Shown in pieces: positions 1 to 15,000 of a stretch of DNA of 64,000 bases. Position 1 is the stretch's first letter, and every line of letters begins with the position of its first letter. The stretch covers positions 1 through 64,000 of the forward strand of contig CALSFV010000047.1 in assembly GCA_943737045.1 (NCBI GenBank), in the 5' to 3' direction. This DNA comes from Parapristionchus giblindavisi (Eukaryota; Nematoda; Chromadorea; Rhabditida; Diplogasteridae). A model generated the notes under the pieces. It was not told the origin of the DNA. It saw nothing but the letters and a program-made list of their open reading frames with translations, and ran no database searches. The position numbers and the translations under genes are program-made.

Positions 1-139
1 AAATGCCATTTCGATGTCGAAATATCGCAAATTTTGTTATCGAAAGAAGATTCAGATATGTTTCATGATTAGAATGAAAGTAATGGATCAATCATATTAT
101 GATTTTACCATAACATTTGATATAAAAGAACATTATTAA

Positions 140-245
140 TCTTACTCTCCGCTCTGGCAACGCTCTCTCGCAGACAAATAAAGCGAGAGAGAGAGAGTTT
201 GAGACTAGTTCCGAGACTTTCAAATTAGCTCAGGTTTGGCTTTAT
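140..245. mobile_element. GAGA-stem MITE, copy
   Basis: Left terminal word missing; arms TACTCTCCGCTCTGGCAAC and the GCGAGAGAG apex present. Confidence 0.7.
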
Positions 246-555
246 TATTTATTTATTTATTGCATGAACGAGACAGTCGAAACAAGGGAAGAAATATTAA
301 ATATTATAATAAGATAAATAATAACTCCTTTATTTTTGGGTACACCGTCTAAAGGTTGTACCCCATACACTAACAAGCAGTTTTTCTATCTTTACATATT
401 TGGAAACACTAGAAAATATGACCCGTCACAACGGATGTCATGGAAGGTATTTGATACGAGGATTTATCGGAACGAAATACACGCACAATAGGAGAAGAGG
501 AGAAGGAGTTGTAGAAGAAGAACACTTCGAAGAACTCTATCATTGTACATACACA

Positions 556-975
556 CAATGCCTAGAGGACTCTGAGAGAGGGAGAGGGAGAGAGAGAGAG
601 AGAGAGGGAGAGAGGGAGAGGGAGAGAGGGAGAGAGGGAGAGGAGGAGATGGAGAGAGAGGGAGGGAGAGAGAGAGGAAGGAGAGGTAGAGAGGGAGAGG
701 GAGAGAGAGAGGGAGAAGGAGGAGAGGTAGAGGGGGCGAGGGAGAGATTGAGGAGGAGAGGGAGAGGTAGAGGGAGAGGTGGAGATGATGATGACTAGAG
801 GGAGAGATTCAAGAGGGAGAGTGCCGAACGGAGGTACAGAAACCGGCGTGGCGTGAGTCTCCTCTTCCTCTAGCTATCACAACTCTCGGACAAATTTCGG
901 GAGAAGAAGAGGGAGAGAGGGAGAGGGAGGGGAGAAGAAGAGGTAGAGGGAGAGGGGGGAAAGGGAGAGGGAGAG
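556..975 (+). repeat. Polypurine (GAGAGG)n low-complexity tract
   Basis: Nearly unbroken purines built from GAGAGGGAGA and GAGGTAGAGG units, in two blocks (556-800 and 895-975). The long open frame on the plus strand here is an artefact of the repeat. Confidence 0.9.
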
Positions 976-2370
976 AGAATAGCCGGAAGTTCCCCTTTGT
1001 TCTTCACGTCAGAATCGATGTAAGTGATCAGATTAAATATGGAGGAAGAGATTAATTTGTTAGCTGATATCACGTACTGAGAAGAAGTCACAATCACTAA
1101 TTGCTTGATCTTTGATCTTTATATTACCTTTTACTATTTGAGAAAAGCTCGAAACTCATCTTGTGACAGTCAAAAGACAGACAAAGCTGTTTGACTGACA
1201 GACAAAGTTCTCTGACTGACAGATATCGGAGAATATAGTCTAACGCTAGAAAAGAGGTAAACATAGCATCACGGGGGGAAATCAAAGATCAAAACTGCCA
1301 AACTACTAGCAAGAATAATAATTTATCCTGTAGTCACTATCACAAAATTCGACGAGAAGGGGAAAAATCAATAGAAACTGTGACAATGAGAGAAACAAAT
1401 GGAGAGAAACAATCGATAATGCACGGAGAAAAAACGGAGAATATGATGAAAATGAAAATGATGAAGATAAATGATTTTTTCGATTCCCGTACTCTTTATG
1501 AATGAGAATGGCTACGCAATAGGGGAAGGGATACTGTATCTCTCTCTCGCTCTCTTGTCAGGACTCTTGGGTGTGGCATACTGTATGATATGTATTGATT
1601 GATGGATGCATGAGAGATACGGTCGGTGTACAATATCGATTACGGTAGGTGGTGACAGGTACGGTAGGTCGATCGATCGAAAATGTGTACGTCAAAATAG
1701 ATAATCTAACATGGCTACGGTAAGAAAAAAAGAGTACGGTATCGGGTAATGAAAAGAAATCAATCGATAAGTAAGATCTGTGTGGCTTTGATGATGGAAG
1801 GATACGATAGATAGGTACGGTAGGAAGGGCAATCAATAATGGAGAAGAGGGCCAATGTTGCATACTGTAATGATGACAAATGATCGATAATGGTCGGAGT
1901 CTTGGATTGGTCAGGGCAATCAATATTGTAGGAGAAGTACTGTAGATGATGTCTAACTATCGATTGATCGATCTATGATGGGGGAAGAGATAGGGAGGTA
2001 GTAGGAGGGTTACGGTACGCTTTTAGCACATCGATTTATGGGTAATCAATAAGTCAAAGGGGGAAAAAAATCAATAGATTTGCTTTAAAAAGGCAAAATT
2101 CTTGCACTAACCATAAATTTGCTCTTCGAAATACGGGAAAATAATCAACAAACACGGCGAAAATAGGCATCTTGGGATGAAAAAAAGGGAAAAAAAGGAA
2201 AATAATATAATTATAATCTCTCAACGAATAGCTCTTACAGAATCTGTGAGGGAATAAAGTAAGTGGATGGGGGCGGATCACTAATTGATAAAGGAATAGG
2301 AATAGAGAGGGAGATTGGAAGAGTGCGGGGAGGAACCAGTGGCATTCACGTTTCACCCAGTCTATATAAC

Positions 2371-2502
2371 CATTCTGAACAGGGCAATCGAAGGAGAGGA
2401 GCTCAGTTGTAGTTCTTCCGTGACTTTTGCTGATTGGTGGTGGTCGAGGGCACGTGGCGGTATACGATCTCCGGGTTGCCGAGAAGAGGTTGAGGAGGGC
2501 GA
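2371..2502 (-). CDS. Probable internal exon of an unidentified minus-strand gene
   Basis: This 132-bp segment has no stop in phase 0 on the minus strand. It follows an acceptor reading TATATTTCAG and precedes a possible GTTATA donor. The 44 residues are Ser/Pro/Gln-rich and start SPSSTSSRQPGDR, like the disordered parts of the genes to the right. It could belong to a separate gene or be a downstream exon of the SUZ-domain gene, whose last exon ends in a strong donor-like sequence. No domain is recognised. On its 5' side, within about 20 bp, lies a copy of the repeat edge that borders the (TA)n tract at 3.2 kb. Confidence 0.4.
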
Positions 2503-3203
2503 CTGAAATATATATATTAGGGTGGCGAAAATGGATCGGTGAGTCGACCTTTTTACGATCACTGTTGGATGGAGGGTGGGTCTGGCAGATATTCATTCCC
2601 CCTGGCTGAGGGCCTCTCAAAGAGGTGGATGACCCATATTTGGAGGGTCTAAGTGGGTAGACGATTTCCTCAGCTCCCCGTGGACCAAATTCAAAACAAA
2701 AATCACCAATGAAATGAGCTCGACGAGCTTGTCAAACAGACACAAAAAAAGAAGTTGATATGATGAATTTGAAAATATTGAATTTTTATGACTTCTTTAA
2801 AAAAAGCAAAATTGTTTTTTTGTTTTCATTAGGTTATTTGTACTTTACATTGTCCCTAGTGACTATTCCACATATTTCTCGGTTGTACATCCTTTTCAAT
2901 CTCTCTAATAATGTAAAAAAAATTGTTAAAAAATGAAATAAATTATTTTCGAAATTCAAATTTTTAAAAACATATTTGCATAGCCCTTGTTGAGCTGATT
3001 CTACAAATCTTTAAATTATCGATTTTGATCCAGGGGGAGCTGAGAAAATAGCCAATTCACTTTCTACCCAACTCAAAATGAATATCCACTAGAGGGTGAC
3101 CTTTTCGACTATCCACCAAGAGAGCGATCGTAAATGCCTCTCTCGTGAATATCCACCTCTGACTGCCAGTGGGAATGAATATCCATCAACCATTCTCGCC
3201 ACC

Positions 3204-4860
<1,657 letters not shown>

Positions 4861-4872
4861 ATATATATATAT

Positions 4873-6529
4873 ACAGTAGCGCCGGAAAGTCAAAATACAC
4901 TTTTTATTTCTTGTGTAATTTTGGCGTCAGTTGAGATAGCAAGCTGAAACTTGTACATGATGTACCCACAGTATGTACGTATTCGATCCTCTTATAAGGT
5001 CTCACGGTCCTTTCTGGTTATTGCATACTGATGACGCAACCGAACAACATTTTTTCGAAAATTCATTATTCTTTCAGGGATTTTTTCGTACTTGTCAAAC
5101 TTCGTGAGCGTTGAGAGAACTATAAGGCCTATCCAGAAAAAATATTTCAGGTTGCTGCGAATTCGGGTATTGGCTGCAGACTTGCTGCAATTTCGCGGTC
5201 GCAAAATCATATCTCGGCTTCTAGAAGAGCTTGAAACGCGTTCAAAGCAGCAAACTGATTCTCTTGGTGATTCCTGATGATCCTGTAAGTATGGTAGAGC
5301 TAGCTCATTATTCATCTTCATGGATCGAAAAAATCACTTTTTTACAAGATCCAACTTTGAGAAATCACAATTCTGAGGGCGGACCTTGTAAAAATCTGGT
5401 TTTTGGATAGGAATGTAGAAAATATATTTATTAATCGATTCCCCGCTTTTTAGAGCGATTGCTAATCTTTCTTGCCTGCGGCAGTCGATTATCTGAAGGA
5501 TAGTCGTTTAGGCCGCGCTCCCTTCTCATTTCGCGACCCGTACACATCTCTAGGCTTTTCACACTGCTCAACGAGCTTTGATAGATGAAATCATTCTAAA
5601 ATGTATTGTCGCTAATCCTGAACATCATAGTCTATAAAAGAAAGCGTTTTCGATCTTCTTTGATCGAATGAAACAACTTTCCATTATGATTTTGAGCAAA
5701 ATTTGACGAAAAATGAGCAAAGATCAAAGATCAAATATAGAAAACGCAAAGATCACAGACCAAAAACTGGATTCATACAGTGTCTCTCTATTCTGACTAA
5801 ACAAATCACTAAAAACGGCTAAATCGTCATTGAGCAGTGTGAAAAGCCTAGAGATGTGTACGGGTCGCGAGATGAGAAGGGAGCGCGGCATAAACGACTA
5901 TCCTTCAGATAATCGACTGCCGCAGGCAAGAAAGATTAGCAATCGCTCTAAAAAGCGGGGAATCGATTAATTAATATATTTTCTACATTCCTATCCAAAA
6001 ACCAGATTTTTACAAGGTCCGCCCTCAGAATTGTGATTTCTCAAAGTTGGGTCTTGTAAAAAAGTGATTTTTTTCGACCCATGAAGATGAATGATGAGCT
6101 AGCTCTACCATACTTACAGGATCATCAGGAATCACCAAGAGAATCAGTTAGCTGCTTTGAACGCGTTTCAAGCTCTTCTAGAAGCCGAGATATGATTTTG
6201 CGACCGCGAAATTGCAGCAAGTCTGCAGCCAATACCCGAATTCGCAGCAACCTGAAATATTTTTTTCTGGATAGGCCTTATAGTTATCTCAACGCTCACG
6301 AAGTTTGACAAGTACGAAAAAATCCCTGAAAGAATAATGAATTTTCGAAAAAGTGTTGTTCGGTTGCGTCATCAGTATGCAATAACCAGAAAAGACCGTG
6401 AGACCTTATAAGAGGAGCGAATACGTACATACTGTGGGTACATCATGTACAAGTTTCAGCTTGCTATCTCAACTGACGCCAAAATTACACAAGAAATAAA
6501 AAGTGTATTTTGACTTTCCGGCGCTACTG

Positions 6530-6530
<1 letters not shown>
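4873..6530. mobile_element. Fold-back element 2 (Tc1/mariner-like termini)
   Basis: Arms 4873 to about 5575 and about 5829 to 6530 are inverted copies. The ends read ACAGTAGCGCCGGAAAGTCA, related to element 1 but not identical, so the two are members of one superfamily. The loop (about 250 bp) is unique sequence with a TTTGATC-like word. The open frames inside are mirror images caused by the palindrome and are not genes. Confidence 0.85.
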
Positions 6531-6556
<26 letters not shown>

Positions 6557-6560
<4 letters not shown>

Positions 6561-8537
6561 CGAATCGCCAGAGGTTCGACCACCCCCCGGACATAGAAAT
6601 TTCGACCCCCTGAAAAATTCAGATTAAGTACTTTGAACGATGCTCTATCGAACTGCGCTTTCCGAATTTGCATATCAGTTCTCATTTTCGAGTAGTGGTA
6701 GGTCAAAGTTGGCAGGTACGGTATTTTTGGCTCGAGTGTGCGTCAGAAAAATGATCATAACTCCGTTCAAAATAATGATAGACACTTTTCCAAAAAAAGC
6801 ATCGAAAGAGGAGATCTTGCGCAACATTTCCCAGTTGGTGACGTCATTTTTCGACCATGCTCCGGTGCTGGGCGGTCGGTTTTATGAAAAAGTGACGTAA
6901 CTTTCCTAATCGGAAAAAGTGCACTTTTCTTCTATGCGCGTTTTGTTGCACCCATATGTGTCTAAAAATGACCCAAGTTTCAGAGGATTTCCGAATTGGA
7001 AAAAAAAAAGCGTTGATTTTAGTGACGCGACCTCGGACCTGTCAAAGGAAAGAACGGCTTATTCCTTTATCAAGAAACAGCAAAGGAGCTTAAATGACTC
7101 AAAAACATCCGAAAAAGCATTACGAGCTCAAAATACCCATATACGACAGTTATTTGAAACACAAAATCACCGAGTTCCGAAAAATTTGAAAAAACCCATA
7201 TTTTGCTTTTCCACGTGGAAAAAACGTCTCAGTAATGTTAATTAATCTTTATAATATTTCTTATAATGTTTTTGAACATTTATGTTTTTGGAAGTGAAGG
7301 CCTACCTGCTCTTAGAGCCGAGATATCCGCCATCGAGATTACACGCGCGCGCCCCAACTCCGCGCGATGTGTTGCCATAAAATGAACGTTTTCCAGCTCA
7401 GAATGACTCAAAACAACTTGTTTCATCATTCTTATCACGAAAAAATACCTTGGAACAAGTTTTCTGTGTCTGTAAAAATCAGCAAAAGATTTGGATCGAA
7501 CCGGGGTTCGAACCCGCTCGATGGTAAAGGTAAAGAAGTAAAGAGATACCGCTCTAAGAACACCGAGCGGGTTCGAACCCCGGTTCGATCCAAATCTTTT
7601 GCTGATTTTTACAGACACAGAAAACTTGTTCCAAGGTATTTTTTCGTGATAAGAATGATGAAACAAGTTGTTTTGAGTCATTCTGAGCTGGAAAACGTTC
7701 ATTTTATGGCAACACATCGCGCGGAGTTGGGGCGCGCGCGTGTAATCTCGATGGCGGATATCTCGGCTCTAAGAGCAGGTAGGCCTTCACTTCCAAAAAC
7801 ATAAATGTTCAAAAACATTATAAGAAATATTATAAAGATTAATTAACATTACTGAGACGTTTTTTCCACGTGGAAAAGCAAAATATGGGTTTTTTTCAAA
7901 TTTTTCGGAACTCGGTGATTTTGTGTTTCAAATAACTGTCGTATATGGGTATTTTGAGCTCGTAATGCTTTTTCGGATGTTTTTGAGTCATTTAAGCTCC
8001 TTTGCTGTTTCTTGATAAAGGAATAAGCCGTTCTTTCCTTTGACAGGTCCGAGGTCGCGTCACTAAAATCAACGCTTTTTTTTTCCAATTCGGAAATCCT
8101 CTGAAACTTGGGTCATTTTTAGACACATATGGGTGCAACAAAACGCGCATAGAAGAAAAGTGCACTTTTTTCCGATTAGGAAAGTTACGTCACTTTTTCA
8201 TAAAACCGACCGCCCAGCACCGGAGCATGGTCGAAAAATGACGTCACCAACTGGGAAATGTTGCGCAAGATCTCCTCTTTCGATGCTTTTTTTGGAAAAG
8301 TGTCTATCATTATTTTGAACGGAGTTATGATCATTTTTCTGACGCACATTCGAGCCAAAAATACCGTACCTGCCAACTTTGACCTACCACTACTCGAAAA
8401 TGAGAGCAGATATGCAAATTCGGAAAGCGCAGTTCGATAGAGCATCGTTCAAAGTACTTAATCTGAATTTTTCAGGGGGTCGAAATTTCTATGTCCGCGG
8501 ACCCTCCGAAACGGTCGATTTTCTCGCGATTCGTCTC
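6557..8537. mobile_element. Fold-back element 3 with tRNA-like core
   Basis: Two arms of about 960 bp (6557-7520 and 7564-8537) are inverted copies separated by only about 43 bp. The outer ends read GAGACGAATCGC. Both arms end inward in a T-arm-like word GCGGGTTCGAACCCCGG. The two 145-codon frames at 7280-7717 (minus) and 7367-7804 (plus) encode nearly the same peptide because of the symmetry. The inner 110 bp also occur in the tandem repeats at 59.8 and 61.5 kb. Confidence 0.85.
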
Positions 8538-9005
8538 ATATATATATATATTTGTTTATATATATATATAAAAACATAACTCAATCTCGTATTCGTCCTT
8601 AATATCAATATTCAATTTAAGCTGCCACTCCCCCAACCATCAAATCACTTAAAGCGACGGAACTCCATCACTTCATTATTGCTTTTCCCCTTCATTATGC
8701 ATGTTTTAACTGATGGATAAATAAATAAATAAATATTTATAATAGTTACAACTATTACTAATATTATTATAATTATAATTGCTGCAGAGAAAGGATTAAG
8801 GAAAAGAGAACAACATCTCATATGACACATCTATGAAACACCAATTCACCAGGTTCTCTACCACTGTCAATTAGAATTAAGGTAATGAAAGAATAGTTTG
8901 AAAGTAGGTTGAATTGTAAGCGAAACTATTTAATGACTAATATATCTAGGAGTAAATTCGATCCAGTGTTTCGGCCCTAGTCCTAGACACTAATCAACAA
9001 ATCAA

Positions 9006-9032
9006 TCCCCCCCCCCCCCCCCCCCCCCCCCC
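9006..9032. repeat. Poly-C tract
   Basis: A run of 25 or more C directly after the last SUZ-gene exon on the minus-strand side, where it reads as poly-G just after the stop or donor. Length is likely variable or misassembled. Confidence 0.9.
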
Positions 9033-9034
9033 AC

Positions 9035-12000
9035 TCACCCATACTGTGGTGGCAGCGCGTACTGTCCCATGGCGCCGTTAGACGCTGCGAGCGACGGTGG
9101 ATAGGGCAGGGGCGCCGACAGCAGCGAGACCTTGTTGTCCAGCGTCGTTGGCGCCATCGTTGTTGGCGCCGCGCCCATGCTCATCTTGCCGACGGACGTG
9201 GTCAGAGAGGCGAGAGCGGAGCCAGAAGGCGGTGACGTCATCACAGACGTCGTCGAGGGCTGGCCGTACGCTACATGGTAGGCATGAGGCTGTGGTTGTG
9301 GCTGTTGAGAGGAAGAGGTGGCGTACAACGAGGGCGTCGTACTGTCGAAAAAGTCACGATATCCAGTCTGCAAAACAATAACTAATGTAATATTTTTAAT
9401 AATATTATTAATAATATTATTTATTTTTTCTACTATTACACGGTGATATGACACATGTGAGAAATGAGAAAGGAAACGACCGATTGTGAGAAGGCAAGTT
9501 AGAAGAAGAATGATATGAGAAATGTTTAATTGAATATTGAAGATGTGAGAAATGACATTCAACATGAATTCGTGGAAAGCGACATTTGGGAAAAATATGA
9601 TGGGAACAAAAATATATGAAATGTGACTTCAGAAAAATCTAATCAGAAATTGATTTTTAAGAAAAAACCATTTGTGAAAATACCGATGAGGAAACACCTA
9701 ATCCTGAAATTCACGACAATGAAATACCTCAACGGGAAACAAGTTTTGATTTTTTTGTTTAAGATCTCCGGTATTTTTGCGGGGCACACCGTTTTGAGGC
9801 CAAATCTCGTGGGGGTACACCGCGAGGAGCACCACGGTGTGGAAGGGACGGTGTGCCTCGCGCCCCACGCGGCACGCCGTCTTCCACCTCGCAGGGCACC
9901 GCGTCTAGAGGCCTTAGCTCGCGGGGTACCCCGTATAAAGGTTCTACCCCGCGATGTACCCCACGGCGTACACCATGGGATTGAACGGTGTGCCCCGCGA
10001 GCAAAAAATACCGGAGATTGTTGTTGTTGATGATAAATCTCTATAATTTCATTGACATCGGTAATTTCACAAAAGTTTTGTCTTGAACATCTTTTTCTAA
10101 ATAATTGTTTTCATGAACATCGTTTTCTAATCACATTTTTCCCAAATGTCGCTTTCCACACTTTCATTTCAAATCTCATTTCTCACGTCTTCCATTTTCA
10201 ATTATGCATTTCTCAGATCATTCCTCACATTATGCACTCTCCGATTCGGTCGTTTCTTATCTCATTTCTCACTTCTGTCTCTTTCACATAATTCGTCTCT
10301 CAAGTGGAACTTCCATTCTCATTTCTCACACGTGTCATATCACCCTATTGCACCCCAGTGCAACCATTGCGCACTACATCAGGTTCGAGATAATGTATAG
10401 TGAAGCAAACTTGAGGGAACAGTCACTATAAAAAAATGAATCGGTACGAAACCCTTCCAAACATGCATTTTCATACCCTCACAATGTGAGGACCGACCCA
10501 CTACATAAGAAACATTTTTTATGCAAAAGATTTAAGTGCCCAAGTTCCAATCAACTCCGGGTTTGCAGGGTAATATTATAGTAAGCAGCGCGCAAAAGTA
10601 ACTTAAGTTACTTTTAAGTAACTTAAGTTACTTTTACTTAAGTTAGTTAGTAAGTTACTTTTGCGCGCTACTTACTATAATATTACCCCCTTAGCTTTCA
10701 CCGACTAAAAGACCCTAGCTCTTGCAAGAAGGAGATCAAAGATCAAAGATCAAACCTGCACGGACGTAGCCACATTGGCACCACCCACAGCGGAGAAGAG
10801 CGAGGGAATGGAAGAGTGCGGAGTATTGATCGATGCAGCCGACTGGAGATTACCGGCCGATTGGGATGATGAGAGGGGAGGGAAGGCGGATTGAAGGGGC
10901 GGAGGAGGTTGAGGTGAGGTGTACTGTAATGATGAGTGTTTATTGATTAATTGATTAGGATACTATAATAGTGAGCGGTCATTGATCGGCTAGGAGACAA
11001 GGAATGAAAGCATCGTTCCCCCCTACATGAACTCGTCTTTCACACACTCTTGGAACAGGAAAACAACAAGTGGTGTCCATGGTCTCGTCCTTGCTTCACA
11101 AAAAAGTCACAATTTCCATTAATATCAACTCCAGCTACCGTAACGCCCCCCCCGTGAATACCGCAACCCGTTCAAGCTACCGTAACCCCCGTGAATACCG
11201 TAACCCGTCCATATCAATTCAAGCTATCGTAACCCGTTCGAGCTACCGTAACCCCCGTGAATACCGTAATCTAGACACTGACATAGGTGGTGCCTCCAGC
11301 CATCACCATCTGCTGGTGATGGTAGGCAGCGATGAACTCGGGCGGAGGAAGGGGAATCAGAGGAGAGGCGACTACGTGATCTGAAAATGCAATTAAATTA
11401 AATTATTATTATTATTAAATGTACTATTATAGGTTTGCACGCACTTTAAATGTAAATTTCAAAAATATATATTTTAAATAATATTGTGCCCTATGGTGTG
11501 CCATTATTGATTTAATTTATTCGCAAATTCATATTTTAACATGCACCATCTACCGAATTTAAAAGTAGAAAGCAACTACCATATCCCAATCAATACTCAT
11601 AGATACCGTATCCTAATCTCCATCTACCGTATACTCATAGATACTGTATCCCAATCGCTATCTACCGTATACCTGATGGTATGAGTGGTGGTCGCATCGT
11701 CGTCATGGCAATCTCTGGTGATCGTGATCGACACGACGGATTGGCGGGCGCTTTCACCTGTAAAGGAGACGAATGATAAAGTAATTAAAGATCAGACATG
11801 GTCTCTGGTTATCCCATGGGATAGACCCACCCGCAAAAATTTGCCTTTCATGGGCAAAATTGGACCATAAATTGACTATTTTCTTGAGATTTTCACGATT
11901 TTGTGGTACTCACATGCGTTTTTATCTCAAAATCGGGTTACCCAAACACGTTTTGACCCAATATCTAGGTACCCACACGCATTTGAAGGGTCTGGGATAT

Positions 12001-15000
12001 TGATAGACCATCACTGATTCCAGATAAAGTAATCTGTCGTCTCTGGTAAGCCCTAACAGCGACTAATACCCTAAAAGTACCCTACTCGCACAGGCAATTA
12101 AATTAATAATATTAATAGATGTACAAGAATAAGTATGCAAGCACTTTAAACTTAAATTTTTAAAATAAATAAGTTAGCTAATAAAATGTGCCCTATGGTT
12201 TGGCCCAATGAATGATCAAGATTCACACACCATATTGCGTGATTCTCTCATTTTTCTCACTCCGAGATAATACCCACCATACGATTCGTTCATTCATCAT
12301 ACTACACACATGCTACACTAATTGTCTTTTCTTGTAAAACGCATAAATTATCATTACATATTATAATTATAAAAAATTATCGTATGATAACAAAAGAAAT
12401 ATTTCAATGACAACAAAAAACACATAGTATCCCATATTTATTATCCCTTATTTGAAAATATGCACTTGAAAGAAACAGAGATTCATCGATCGATTGATAT
12501 TGCCCACATGTAATCAATCAATACACGCTATCAATATAGCCTAAATATCGATTATCGATTGATTAGCTGATCTACCTCTTCTGGTTTGTAGTCACTGCCC
12601 AATATACGAGAACGAGCCGCGTCATAGTCGGCCTGGCGCTTCTGCAATTTTAATCAATACATTAATCAACACTTATTATAACAAAAAATGTTTGATTACA
12701 ATTAAAGAACGAATGTTGCACGAAATATTTGCTTTCGTAGTGCAAAATTTTCATAAATACTAAATATAATACCCATAGTATAAATGTTAAAGGAATAGAC
12801 TAACAAAGATCTTCCCTGGGATAGGTTCACCCGCATACATTTTGCATTTTAACGTTATTATTTGATATTCACCATATTTCGGGTATTTTTCACTATAAAT
12901 TGGGATGCCAATCATACATTTTTGGTGCCCTCGCCGTTTTTATTTTTATATAGTGGGCCAATTCTCGAAATAGGGTGGGTTGATCAACAAAATTCGTTAT
13001 TTTCGCTTAAAAATCGTCATTTTTAGACTTCCTTTCTCATCAAGTGGCCTAAAATGGGCCTTATATAGTGGGTCAATCCTCGCATTGCGAGGGTATGGCA
13101 ATGAATGATGCCAATGCGCACATGAAGGGCACACGATATTCATAGACTACCATCGGCGATTGATTTTAAAAAAATAATAAAATAAATTAATATTTAAAAG
13201 CTCACCTCCAGCGCCTTCTTCTGCTTCTCCTCGTGGGGATGCTCTGAAAGTAGTAAAATATAATTAAATAAATTTTTAAAAAAGAAGGTAAATAACCGTT
13301 CACAATAAACAAAGTGTAAACAATACAACTCGGATATTGCATACTCTCCTCGAGACAAGCAAACTATTATATAGGAAAACAATTGGGCAAAATGCAGAAT
13401 CGGTTATCCCCCTTGACGCATAGACAGAATGCAAGTAAACAGAAACATGTGAAACACAGAGCAGGCAACTCTAGATGAAGATGTAACCTACTTTTCGACC
13501 TATGATTACAGATTTGAAAGAAAAAAACCTATCTCAAGATGCCTACCATAGGTCGAAAAGCACGTTACAAAACTACGAAGTCTGACCGTATTTTGAGCCT
13601 AAAATCCCCGAAAAATCAAAGCCTGACCGGATTTTGAAAATGTGTAACGTAGCTATTCGACCTATGATGCCTACCTCCATCCTCTGTAGTCTCTCCATCA
13701 TCTGCTCCCTTGGAGCTCGTGGCCACATTCGTGCCAGAGTTCGGCCTTCGGAGGAGCTTCACGGGCGCTGGAGCACTGCAAAAACAAATATATTCAATTA
13801 ATCACACATGGGCGCTGTAAAATTAACCATTTTTCGTTCGGATGCCCCCCCCCCTGTAGAATCGAGCTCAAGGTACCCGGCCCATGTATGCAATTAATTT
13901 GACTGAATAACATCTTGTTTTAGTCTAGCATCCACATCGCGCACACCCGGAGGTTTCATGCTCCACAATAGGCACATATAAACATTTGCTGAAAGAAAGA
14001 TCTAGTAGTCTTCACTGTATACGATAGCAAAAAAAAACAATCAATAACTAATAAATAGACATTCAATATTATATTTGCTGCACACATGCACATCGCTCTC
14101 ACATGATTGTACGCTGTAACTCAGCCGTATCCTCACATTACGGGGAGGGAGGAGGGGGTTGAACGTGTGCGTGGGCAACCTTTTGTTTTTTTGTTTTTTT
14201 TTTAAATTGAGCCCTAGTGAGTCGCTAGCGACAATGCCGCCCACGTATGAAATGTATGATTTGCTGTCGCACCTTTCACGGGTGTCTCAAATAAATAAAT
14301 AAATAATAGAGGGATGGTCCCAATAGAGAGAAAGAGAGATCCCCTTCACCCCATTCTGGCATTTTCCAACCCAATTCATGCCCTATTATCATACCCTCTT
14401 TCAACATCAATCCCTGAAGAGAGTTTTCTGTGACTTATTTATTATTGCTTTTACACACATGCTGAGCATGTCGATAAATAAATAAATAAATAACTAATAC
14501 TGACATAGGTTTGGCCTCCGCGGGTACGGGGAGCGTCTGTTGGATGGCAGCGGCAGTGTTGGCCGCATCCACTGTAGCTTTCTTCGCCGCATCCCGATCA
14601 TCCTTTGCTCGTTTCAGAATACGCACCTGATTATTATTATTATTATTATTACTATTATTATTATTATTATATTATTATAAATATTATAATTATTATTCAC
14701 ATCTGTATGTATATGGTAACTGTTGGCTAGACTTCATAAAGTAGCCAATAGTAGCGATTCATTTCTAAACACCCGCGTAAACCGTGTTTCATTCAATACA
14801 CTTACGCTTGACGCAAATGCGTCAAGTAATCTGATTAGATTACAACATAATCATTAATATATTATATGGTATATATGGTGATTTTACCTGAAATATCGTA
14901 CAAAAAATCAGTATTCTGAAGCAAGCGCGACGTAAAAGCCATCACAACGATTATTGATCGCTAACAGTGTACAAATTTGGAAGGTTTAAAGATGGGGACC

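Larger units (their letters stand above)
1..2370. other. Non-genic stretch: duplicated segment, polypurine tract, TACGGTA cluster
   Basis: Positions 1-115 match 23316-23430 closely and both copies run into a MITE. A polypurine region follows (560-970), and 1640-2015 carries about eight TACGGTA or related words on the plus strand. A Ser/Pro-rich minus-strand frame at 870-1010 overlaps the polypurine tract and lacks a good acceptor. I see no secure gene. Confidence 0.6.

Noticed and set aside
400..798. 132-codon Arg/Glu/Gly frame
   Set aside because: Translated polypurine repeat (GAGAGG)n; open in several frames.
7280..7804. Two 145-codon frames on opposite strands with nearly the same peptide
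   Set aside because: They are a mirror-image effect of the palindrome in fold-back element 3; no domain and no similar proteins recognised.
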